DNA of 64,000 nucleotides from 630D-37 sp037478835 (GTDB lineage Bacteria; Chloroflexota; Anaerolineae; Anaerolineales; Villigracilaceae): the NCBI GenBank assembly GCA_037478835.1, contig JBBFLV010000003.1, positions 186,001 to 250,000 of the forward strand, read 5' to 3'. The translations under genes were made by a program, and so were the position numbers. The notes beneath the pieces were generated by a model. That model saw nothing but the letters and a program-made list of their open reading frames with translations, was not told the DNA's origin and did no database searches. Of this stretch, positions 33,711 through 41,166 are shown in pieces (within the stretch, counting starts at the first letter, position 1; every line of letters starts with the position of its first letter).

Positions 33711-33839
33711 TCGGTTTGAGCGTTCGGAAAAGTTTTTATGGTTGGCTTGGACGCCACAGAATGACTCCTGTGCCACATTCTTCAATTCAAGCCCAAATGC
33801 CCTGGGAACGCGAATCGAACTTGAGCAACGGTTTCAGGT

Positions 33840-33845
33840 TACAAT
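33840..33845 (+). promoter_or_regulatory. -10-like box TACAAT before the flippase-like gene
   Basis: Lies 8 bases before the ATG at 33854. The longest frame from 33707 would run across it, so the later start is preferred. Confidence 0.45.
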
Positions 33846-33853
33846 TAGCCCCT

Positions 33854-34861
33854 ATGAGACGTTGGCAATTGATCCTCGGCATCCTTATCAGCCTGCTTTT
33901 TTTATGGCTGGCATTGCGCGGGTTGCATCTGCGCGATTTCTGGCAGGCACTGCAAACGGCGCGCTACGAGTGGTTGATCCCCGGCGTGATGCTGTATTTT
34001 CTGGCCGTGATCCTGCGCGCCTGGCGCTGGCACTATCTGCTTTCGCCGTTGAAGCCCATCTCCACGCGTGATCTTTTTCCGATCACCGCCATCGGCTATA
34101 TGGGCAATAACATCTATCCGGCCCGCGCCGGCGAGGTGCTCCGAGCGGTGATCCTGAAGCGGCGCTACGGGGTTTCTATCTCCGCTTCGCTGGCGACGAT
34201 CCTGGTGGAGCGCATTTTCGATGGGGTGGTGATGCTGGCGTTTGTCTTCTTCAACCTGCCGGAGCTGACCCGTCTGACGCACGATTCCGGCGTGATCGGC
34301 AATATCCGGCAGGTGGCGCTGGGCGGAACGGTGATCTTCATCGGCGCGCTGCTCGCCTTCCTGTTGACGGCAATGTTCCCGCAGCAGGCGCTTCGCATGG
34401 TCACGCTGGTGCTGCGGTATTTTCCCGAAGCACTTCGCCACAAGCTTTTGCCTTTGGTGGAACGCTTCCTGGGCGGGCTGGTCTTTTTGCGTTCCCCGTT
34501 TCACGTGCTGATGGTGTTCCTGACTTCTCTGGGTATCTGGCTGCTGGAGACGGGGAAATATTGGTGCGTGATGTTCGCCTTCCCGTTCCGCGTTTCGTTT
34601 TTTGCGCTGATGCTGATGAACGGGATCGTCAACCTGGCGACGACGATCCCCTCGGCGCCGGGCTACGTGGGGACTTTTGACGCGCCCGGCATTGCCGTGC
34701 TGCGCGCCTATGGCGTGGAACAGGCGCTGGCGGCAGGCTATACGCTGGTGCTCCACGTGGCGCTCTGGCTGCCGATCACTCTTTTGGGAGCCTTCTACCT
34801 GACCCGCGAGGGGATTCGCTGGCAGGAGGAATTGCGCTCTGAAGTGAAGGAGGAGCAATGA
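33854..34861 (+). CDS. Lysylphosphatidylglycerol-synthase-TM-like flippase domain protein (UPF0104)
   Basis: 335 residues, all membrane helices and short loops, with the family pieces GNNIYPARAGEVLRAVILKR, VERIFDGVVMLAF and a C-terminal TTIPSAPGYVGTFD. The fold matches the integral domain of MprF but lacks the aminoacyl transferase part; members are linked to lipid or glycolipid flipping. It overlaps the FAD oxidoreductase gene by ATGA. The start is chosen from the -10 box and the basic-hydrophobic N terminus (MRRWQLILGI). Confidence 0.88.
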   Translation: MRRWQLILGILISLLFLWLALRGLHLRDFWQALQTARYEWLIPGVMLYFLAVILRAWRWHYLLSPLKPISTRDLFPITAIGYMGNNIYPARAGEVLRAVILKRRYGVSISASLATILVERIFDGVVMLAFVFFNLPELTRLTHDSGVIGNIRQVALGGTVIFIGALLAFLLTAMFPQQALRMVTLVLRYFPEALRHKLLPLVERFLGGLVFLRSPFHVLMVFLTSLGIWLLETGKYWCVMFAFPFRVSFFALMLMNGIVNLATTIPSAPGYVGTFDAPGIAVLRAYGVEQALAAGYTLVLHVALWLPITLLGAFYLTREGIRWQEELRSEVKEEQ

Positions 34862-36177
34862 AAGTAGCCATCATCGGAGCCGGTTTTGCCGGGTTGGCCG
34901 CGGCCTGGGACCTGCGCCGTGCCGGCCATGCCGTGACGATCTTTGAGGCCGCCGATCAGGTGGGGGGATTGGCGAGCGGATTTAAAGAACCTCATTGGGA
35001 CTGGTCGGTGGAGAAGTTTTACCACCACTGGTTCGCCAGCGATCGCCATATGCTCGGCCTGATCCGCGAGCTGGGATGGGAAAAGCAGGTGATCTTCCGC
35101 CGCCCGTATACCGTGGTCTATTACCGCGGGCGATTCTATCCCTTCGATTCGATCTTCCGCGCCCTGATCTTTCCGGGGCTGGGATGGGGGGTGGATAAAC
35201 TGCGTTTTGGGCTGGTTGGGCTGTACCTGCGCCTGACTTCTAACTGGCAGACGCTGGAACGGTATACGGTCGAGGCATGGATGCGCCGCTGGGCCGGGGC
35301 GCGCGTCTACGAGCTGATGTGGAAGCCGCTGCTCGAAGGCAAGTTCGGACCTTATGCGGATCAGGTGAATATGGCTTGGATGTGGGCGCGGCTGAAGGCG
35401 CGCACGACGCGCTTGGGCACTTTCGAGGGTGGTTTCCAGCGCTTTGCCGATCGGTTCGCGGCGCGGTTGCGCGAGATGGGCGTGGAAATTCGGCTTCGGA
35501 TGGCTGTGACGCAGCTTCACCGGCACCCCGGCCAAGGTTGGGTCCTGAATGCGCCCGGCAGCGAAGCCGAGGCGTTTGATCGGGTTCTGGTCACGCTTTC
35601 GCCTCGGGCACTGATCGGCCTGTGTCCTTCGCTTCCTGAATCCTATCTCCAGGGCCTGAAGGCGCTAAAGTCGATGGGAGCGGTGGTGATGGTGCTGGCG
35701 CTGCGGGAGCGGCTTTCGGAGGAAGGATACTACTGGTTTAACTTGCCCAAGGAGGCCGGGTTTCCGTTTTTGGCGCTGGTGGAGCATACGAATTTCGTCC
35801 CGCCGGAGCATTTTGGCGGGGAGCATATCGTTTATGCCGGGGATTACCTGGAGACGGGACATGAGTATTTTTCGCTGAGCGAAGAGGAATTGCTGGAGCG
35901 CTTTCTGCCGGCCTTCCGGCGGATTAACCCGCGCTTCCAGGCCGATTGGGTGCGCAAGGTTTGGGTGTTCAAGAGCGAGTATGCCCAACCGGTGCCGCAG
36001 GTGAGACACTCGCAGAACATTCCGTCGATCCGCACGCCGTTGGAGGGATTGTATTTTGCTTCGATGAGCCAGGTCTATCCGTGGGATCGGGGAACGAATT
36101 TCGCTGTGGAGATCGGCCGCAAGGCGGCGCAGATGATGATGGAGGACGAGGCGAAGGGGGTGGCAAAAGGCTCGTGA
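34858..36177 (+). CDS. FAD-dependent amine-oxidase-type oxidoreductase (protoporphyrinogen-oxidase-like)
   Basis: 439 residues. The N-terminal dinucleotide motif is IGAGFAGLAAAWDLRRAGHA followed by E at the end of strand two (IFEAADQVGG). The C-terminal segment (YPWDRGTNFAVEIGRKAA) contacts FAD in this family. Members include sugar-nucleotide mutase-like and lipid-linked oxidases; the substrate is unclear. Translationally coupled to the flippase-like gene, so it may act on a lipid-linked sugar or isoprenoid. Confidence 0.85.
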   Translation: MKVAIIGAGFAGLAAAWDLRRAGHAVTIFEAADQVGGLASGFKEPHWDWSVEKFYHHWFASDRHMLGLIRELGWEKQVIFRRPYTVVYYRGRFYPFDSIFRALIFPGLGWGVDKLRFGLVGLYLRLTSNWQTLERYTVEAWMRRWAGARVYELMWKPLLEGKFGPYADQVNMAWMWARLKARTTRLGTFEGGFQRFADRFAARLREMGVEIRLRMAVTQLHRHPGQGWVLNAPGSEAEAFDRVLVTLSPRALIGLCPSLPESYLQGLKALKSMGAVVMVLALRERLSEEGYYWFNLPKEAGFPFLALVEHTNFVPPEHFGGEHIVYAGDYLETGHEYFSLSEEELLERFLPAFRRINPRFQADWVRKVWVFKSEYAQPVPQVRHSQNIPSIRTPLEGLYFASMSQVYPWDRGTNFAVEIGRKAAQMMMEDEAKGVAKGS

Positions 36178-36183
36178 TAGAAT
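36178..36183 (+). promoter_or_regulatory. Extended -10 box (TGA-TAGAAT) before the L,D-transpeptidase gene
   Basis: TAGAAT preceded by TGA, overlapping the upstream stop region and 6 bases before the ATG at 36190. Predicts a leaderless mRNA. Confidence 0.5.
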
Positions 36184-36189
36184 AGAAGC

Positions 36190-37230
36190 ATGAGCAAGGT
36201 TTCCCGCCGTGATTTTTTGAAACTGGCGCTGGCTGCGGCAGGGGGGATGGCCTTTTTGCCGAGCTGGGGATGGGGCGATCCCTTTGATGACGCGCAGTGG
36301 GGGCGCGTGACGATCGCTTCGGTGAGCGCCTATCGCGAGCCAAACGATCAGAGCCCGATCGTGGCGACTTGGTATCGCGACGATCTGATCCGGCTCTATG
36401 AGACGGTGGTGGCCGAAGCGCCGGCTCACAATCCGATCTGGTATCGGGTTTGGGGCGGCTACGTGCACCGGGCGCGCATTCAGCGGGTCAAGATCGTGTA
36501 TCAGGAGCCGCTTTCGAGCATTCCGCAGGGGACACGTTACCTGGCCGAGGTGACCGTGCCTTACACGAATGCTTTGGGCTATAACTCGTTGCAGGGGTGG
36601 TTTCCACGCTATCGCCTGTATTACGGCTCGGTGCACTGGATCGAGGGGATTGAGCAGGGGCCGGATGGGGAGGCGTGGTATCGAATTTACGATGAGTTGC
36701 TCGAAAAGCCGCCATATTTCGTGCCGGCGCGGCATTTGCGTCCGATCTTTCCGGAAGAATATGCGCCCCTTTCGCCGGATGTGCCCTGGGAGGCCAAGCG
36801 CATCGAGGTCAATCTGACCACGCAGACATTGACGGCTTATGAGAATAACGTGGTGGTGTTGGAGACGAAGATCTCCTCAGGCGTTCCTTCCGGCCGGCGC
36901 CGACCGGGGGAGATTCCCACCCGCACACCGACCGGTGAATTCAACATCCTGGAGAAAACGCCCTCCAAGCACATGGGGGATGGGAACCTGGCCGCGGATA
37001 TTGAGGATTATGAGCTCCCCGGCGTGCCCTGGACGTGTTTTTTCACCGATAAGGGACATGCGTTTCACGGCACCTACTGGCACGATAACTTCGGGACGCC
37101 GATGAGCCACGGGTGCATCAATATGCGTACGGAGGAAGCGCTATGGCTCTTCCGCTGGGCCTACCCGCAGCATAAGGCAGATGCGATTTACAACCGTGGT
37201 TATGGGACGCGGGTGAAGATTTTTTATTGA
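36190..37230 (+). CDS. Tat-exported L,D-transpeptidase (YkuD domain)
   Basis: 346 residues. The N terminus has a twin-arginine signal (SRRDFLKLALAAAGG). The middle has two SH3-like repeats (SVSAYREPNDQSPIVATWY, then a similar block near residue 115). The catalytic YkuD domain from about 200 ends with GHAFHGTYWHDNFG and PMSHGCINM, which holds the nucleophilic Cys and its His. It would cross-link or trim peptidoglycan outside the membrane. A peptidoglycan enzyme in Chloroflexota is of interest because wall structure varies across that phylum. Confidence 0.93.
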   Translation: MSKVSRRDFLKLALAAAGGMAFLPSWGWGDPFDDAQWGRVTIASVSAYREPNDQSPIVATWYRDDLIRLYETVVAEAPAHNPIWYRVWGGYVHRARIQRVKIVYQEPLSSIPQGTRYLAEVTVPYTNALGYNSLQGWFPRYRLYYGSVHWIEGIEQGPDGEAWYRIYDELLEKPPYFVPARHLRPIFPEEYAPLSPDVPWEAKRIEVNLTTQTLTAYENNVVVLETKISSGVPSGRRRPGEIPTRTPTGEFNILEKTPSKHMGDGNLAADIEDYELPGVPWTCFFTDKGHAFHGTYWHDNFGTPMSHGCINMRTEEALWLFRWAYPQHKADAIYNRGYGTRVKIFY

Positions 37231-37247
37231 GAGGCGTTTGCACCCCT

Positions 37248-38465
37248 ATGCCGACTTTGAACTGGCCCGGTAAGCGGCTGGATTTTCCTCCACCGGCCAC
37301 GTTACGCATAGAAACGATCGTCGGCCCTGCAGAGCAGGCCGCGCAGAACCGCCTTTTTTGGGCCGATAACTTGGCGCTGATGTCGCATTTGCTGACCGAA
37401 TACGAGGGGAAGATCGATCTGATCTACGCCGACCCGCCTTTCTTTACCAACCGTCGCTACGCGGCGCGCATTGGCCATGGGGAGGATTCGCGTCGCCCGC
37501 AAACCTGGCGGCTGGCGGAAGGTTATGACGATGATTGGGAAGACCTGGACGAGTACCTCGATTTTCTCTATCCGCGCTTGGCGCTGATGCATCGGCTGCT
37601 GGCGCCGCACGGCACGCTTTACCTACATCTGGATTGGCATGCCAACGCTTACGCGCGGCTGTTGCTGGATGAGATTTTCGGACATGAGCACCTGCTCAAC
37701 GAGATCATCTGGGTCTATCACGGACCTTCGGCGATCCGCCGCGCCTTCAACCGCAAGCATGATACCATCTTGGTGTACGTCAAAGGGGAGCAGTATACGT
37801 TCAATGCCGATGCGGTGCGCCAACCCTACCATCCGAGTACGCACAAGACCTTCGCTTCGTCACCCAGAGCCGGCTTCGGCAAGGTGCCGAATTTGAAACG
37901 CGGGAAGGTGCCGGAGGATTGGTGGTATTTTCCGGTGGTGGCGCGCTTGCATAAGGAACGTAGCGGATACCCTACTCAGAAGCCGCAGGCGTTGCTGGAA
38001 CGCATCCTGTTGGCGTCGTCGAATCCCGGCGATCTGGTGGCCGATTTCTTTTGCGGTTCCGGAACGACGGCAGCCGTGGCGGCGCGGCTGGGGCGGCGCT
38101 TCCTGGCCGCTGATGTGACCTGGCGCGCCGTGCACGTGACGCGCACGCGCCTGATCCGTGAAGGGGCCGCCTTTACCCTGGAGCATCAGGAATCCTTTTC
38201 GCCACAGTGGAAGCCGCTGGATGCGGAATGGGTGCACATTCAGGATGGGCAGATCAGCCTCCAGACTCCTTTTGCGCTCGACTGTTGGGAGATCGATGAG
38301 GATTGGGATGGGCAAATTTTTCACAGTCACCACCAAGCGCTACGCGCCCGACATCAGGCACAGGCGGCGAATGCCTTACAGGTGACTCCAAGGGGAAATG
38401 TATGCATACGGGCAGTAAGTGTGGAAGGGGAATGCTATCAGTTCGTTCAGAGGTCTAGCCGGTAA
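37248..38465 (+). CDS. Site-specific DNA methyltransferase (beta class, motif DPPF), orphan
   Basis: About 405 residues from the ATG at 37248. Motif IV is IYADPPFFTN near residue 60, and the SAM-binding FxGxG motif lies late in the chain (ADFFCGSGTTAAVAARLG). This order is the beta class, which methylates adenine N6 or cytosine N4. The SGYPTQKPQALLERIL motif upstream of FCGSG is standard for this class. No restriction gene is adjacent, so it is either a regulatory orphan or has lost its partner. The end overlaps the opposing response regulator gene by 19 bases. Confidence 0.88.
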   Translation: MPTLNWPGKRLDFPPPATLRIETIVGPAEQAAQNRLFWADNLALMSHLLTEYEGKIDLIYADPPFFTNRRYAARIGHGEDSRRPQTWRLAEGYDDDWEDLDEYLDFLYPRLALMHRLLAPHGTLYLHLDWHANAYARLLLDEIFGHEHLLNEIIWVYHGPSAIRRAFNRKHDTILVYVKGEQYTFNADAVRQPYHPSTHKTFASSPRAGFGKVPNLKRGKVPEDWWYFPVVARLHKERSGYPTQKPQALLERILLASSNPGDLVADFFCGSGTTAAVAARLGRRFLAADVTWRAVHVTRTRLIREGAAFTLEHQESFSPQWKPLDAEWVHIQDGQISLQTPFALDCWEIDEDWDGQIFHSHHQALRARHQAQAANALQVTPRGNVCIRAVSVEGECYQFVQRSSR

Positions 38466-39103
38466 CCTTCGCCGCGCACGGTTTTGAGGAAGCGCGGATG
38501 GCGCGGGTCGACCTCGATCGCCTGCCGCAGCCAGAAGATGTGTACATCCAGGGTGCGCATATCCCCAACGTAGGAGGTCTCCCAAACGGCGCGGAAGAGC
38601 TCCTCTCGGCGCACCACATGGCCGGCACGTTCCATGAGCACCTGCAGCAGACGTACCAAGCGGGGGGCTAGCCGAGCGCTTCTCCCCAGAATATGTACTT
38701 GACGAGTTTCCAAGTTAAGGCGCAACGGCCCGCGTTGAAGGATCTTCTCCCCCCCTTCATCGAAGAACGCTTTCACTCGGTTGATCAGTTTTCGGGCGGT
38801 GAGCGGCAGCGTTAAGTGGACATCGGCAAGATACCCATCCACGCTTTGCTCGGCCGGCAGGATGACCACCAATGGCAGGCGAGCTTCCTGCTCCCGCAAC
38901 AGGCGGCAGATGCGTTTGCCGCTGCTGCGCAGGGAGGGCACGTTGATCACGGCCACTCGCGGCTGGACCTGGGATAGTCGCTGCAACATTTCTTCTCCGC
39001 TCCTGGCTACTTCGACCTGAAAGCCTTTTCGGCGCAGGGCCTCGGCGAAGAGGGGAGAATCGCTGCGTGCTGCTTCGAGGAGGAGGACGGTTTTCTCGCC
39101 CAT
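38447..39103 (-). CDS. OmpR/PhoB-type response regulator with atypical receiver
   Basis: About 218 residues from the ATG at 39103. Receiver-like domain (1-115), then a winged helix near 125-215 (RLAPRLVRLLQVLMERAGHV, then DVHIFWLRQAIEVDPRHPRF and a VRGEGYRL wing). The usual phosphoacceptor Asp is replaced: the strand reads RVAVINVPS, and the acidic pair at the N terminus is missing (TVLLLEAARSD). It therefore probably does not use ordinary phosphorylation. No histidine kinase gene is near. Confidence 0.85.
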   Translation of the reverse strand: MGEKTVLLLEAARSDSPLFAEALRRKGFQVEVARSGEEMLQRLSQVQPRVAVINVPSLRSSGKRICRLLREQEARLPLVVILPAEQSVDGYLADVHLTLPLTARKLINRVKAFFDEGGEKILQRGPLRLNLETRQVHILGRSARLAPRLVRLLQVLMERAGHVVRREELFRAVWETSYVGDMRTLDVHIFWLRQAIEVDPRHPRFLKTVRGEGYRLDL

Positions 39104-39112
39104 GTGAATGAA

Positions 39113-39118
39113 ATTATA
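39113..39118 (-). promoter_or_regulatory. -10 box (TATAAT) of the response regulator
   Basis: Minus-strand TATAAT, 9 bases before the ATG at 39103. Nearly leaderless. Confidence 0.5.
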
Positions 39119-39242
39119 CTTCATTACCTGTGTGGAACGTTGTGGGGATTCATTGCTGACTATTATTTGCCGAGGTTGGCTTGCGGAAACCTCTCGTTCA
39201 CCAGCGGTCAATTGTGAGGCCATGTAGGGCGGGCTTCTCAAG

Positions 39243-39248
39243 TATAAT
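39243..39248 (+). promoter_or_regulatory. -10 box (TATAAT) of the family 4 glycosyltransferase
   Basis: TATAAT then 7 bases (a C-rich run) and the ATG at 39256. It shows that the longer frame from 39181 is not the gene start. Confidence 0.6.
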
Positions 39249-39255
39249 CTCCCCC

Positions 39256-40281
39256 ATGAAAACGAACCAGAGAGGTCGAATCGGAATAGTGCCCCGTCCA
39301 CAAGGGGTGGGCGGCGTGGCGACGTTCCGCGAAAAGTTTGAACAGGCTCTACGCGCCCGTGGCTTCCAGGTAGAGTACGATCTCACGCAGCCGATCGATG
39401 CGCTGCTCATCCTGGGAGGTACTCATCGGTTGATGGATCTCTGGCGCTTGCGCCGCCGCGGGGTACGATTGGTGCAACGTTTGGACGGTATCAACTGGGT
39501 CCATCGACGAAAGTATACCGGTTGGAAACATTTTCTGCGCGCCGAATACGGCAATTTCATCCTGGCGACGATCCGCCGCTACCTGGCGCACCATATCATC
39601 TACCAGAGCAGGTTCTCGCAGTGGTGGTGGGAAGCGTGGTATGGCCCAACACCGGTCGGATCGACGATTGTGCACAACGGCGTGGACCTCCAAACGTATT
39701 CTCCGCAGGGTCCCCACGAGCGCCCCTCCGATCGTTGGCGCATTCTGATCGTTGAAGGGAGCTTTGGTGGCGGCTATGAGATGGGATTGTGGAATGCCAT
39801 CGGCCTGTTGCAAGGCTTGCAGGCCAGGGGCGAACGGGTGGAATTGCAAGTCGCCGGGCAGGTGGATGCGGATCTGCGGCGGCGTGCCGAAGCGAAGGCC
39901 GGCGGGAGCATCTTGTGGGCCGGGGTGGTGCCGCGAGCACAAATTCCCTATTTGGCGCGTTCGGCCCATGTTTTCTTCTCCGGCGATCTGAACGCCGCCT
40001 GTCCGAATTCGGTGATCGAAGCCCTGGCCTGTGGGTTGCCGGTGGTGGCGTTTGAGACGGGGGCACTGCCGGAACTGGTGATCGGCGATGCCGGGCGCCT
40101 GGTGCCTTACGGTGGCAATCCGTGGAAGCTAGAGCCGCCCAACCTAGACGGACTGGTAGGCGCTGCGCAGGAAATCTTGAACGATCAAGAGCGCTTCCGC
40201 AACGCGGCTCGAGCACATGCTGAAGCCGCTCTCAGTCTGGATCAAATGGTGGAACGATACCTGGATGTGCTACTGGCGTAG
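39256..40281 (+). CDS. Glycosyltransferase family 4
   Basis: 341 residues, GT-B fold. The N terminus has IVPRPQGVGGVATFREKFEQ; the C-terminal nucleotide-sugar site includes ACPNSVIEALACGLPVVAFE, the E-x7-E type motif. The donor and acceptor cannot be deduced. It precedes the LOG-family gene by 8 bases, and no other glycan genes are adjacent, so it may act in glycolipid or exopolysaccharide formation. Confidence 0.88.
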   Translation: MKTNQRGRIGIVPRPQGVGGVATFREKFEQALRARGFQVEYDLTQPIDALLILGGTHRLMDLWRLRRRGVRLVQRLDGINWVHRRKYTGWKHFLRAEYGNFILATIRRYLAHHIIYQSRFSQWWWEAWYGPTPVGSTIVHNGVDLQTYSPQGPHERPSDRWRILIVEGSFGGGYEMGLWNAIGLLQGLQARGERVELQVAGQVDADLRRRAEAKAGGSILWAGVVPRAQIPYLARSAHVFFSGDLNAACPNSVIEALACGLPVVAFETGALPELVIGDAGRLVPYGGNPWKLEPPNLDGLVGAAQEILNDQERFRNAARAHAEAALSLDQMVERYLDVLLA

Positions 40282-40289
40282 GAGGCCAC

Positions 40290-40874
40290 ATGCGCTCGAT
40301 TTGCGTTTACTGCGGTTCGGCTGATGGGGTGCGGGAGGAGTATCTTCGCGCGGCACGCCATCTGGGAGAGGTGCTGGCGCGGCGCAATCTGCGCCTGATC
40401 TACGGCGGCGGCAAGACCGGGCTGATGGGTGCGCTGGCCAATGGAGCGCTGGCCGCCGGTGGCGAAGTGATCGGAGTGATCATCCCCTCCATGAATACGC
40501 CCGCACTTGCGCATTCCGGGCTGAGCGCGCTGGAAGTGGTGCCGGATATGCACACCCGAAAGGCGCGCATGCATGAGCTGGCAGATGGGTATATTGCCCT
40601 CCCCGGCGGCTTTGGGACCTTCGATGAGCTGTTTGAAACCATCACCTGGGCGCAGATCGGCCATCACCATAAGCCGATCGGCCTCTTGAACGTGCGCGGT
40701 TATTTTGATCGCCTGCTGGCCGCATTGGATTACGCCGTGGCCGAGGGATTCATCTTCAAAGAGCACCGTGAGGCTCTTCTGGCGCATGAGGAGGCTGAAA
40801 TCTTGCTGGACCTGATGGGGAATCATCGTCCGCCTTTGGATGCCATCCGTCGCTGGATGCGTCAGGAAGGGTAA
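40290..40874 (+). CDS. LOG-family protein (TIGR00730 Rossmann fold, nucleotide 5'-monophosphate nucleosidase type)
   Basis: 194 residues. The N terminus is ICVYCGSADGV. GGGKTGLMGALA is near residue 40 and the hallmark PGGFGTFDELFE near residue 108. Proven members hydrolyse cytokinin or purine nucleoside monophosphates, releasing the base. Cytoplasmic. The annotation lysine decarboxylase sometimes given to this family is an old mistake. Co-oriented with the glycosyltransferase upstream. Confidence 0.92.
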   Translation: MRSICVYCGSADGVREEYLRAARHLGEVLARRNLRLIYGGGKTGLMGALANGALAAGGEVIGVIIPSMNTPALAHSGLSALEVVPDMHTRKARMHELADGYIALPGGFGTFDELFETITWAQIGHHHKPIGLLNVRGYFDRLLAALDYAVAEGFIFKEHREALLAHEEAEILLDLMGNHRPPLDAIRRWMRQEG

Positions 40875-41166
40875 GAGAACACGAGTTCGGTGGACAGGCC
40901 AACCTTCTTTTTTTCACGGCGGTTGGTATCCCGTGGCTGTCACCTGCTGCGTTTTGGCATGATGCACGAGTAGAGGTGGTAAAATACATCTTTGCGCAAC
41001 TGCTGCCTGGCGGCTTCGGGCGATTATAAAAAGTCGGATGAGAACCTTCTTTGTCCGCCCGTAACCAACATCCGGCGGGTTTTGATCCGCTGGAATAAAA
41101 CAGGCAGATTGTGGCTTTGCATTTCTTCCGATATCAAAGGATATTTTCGAATTCCATTGTGTGCAT

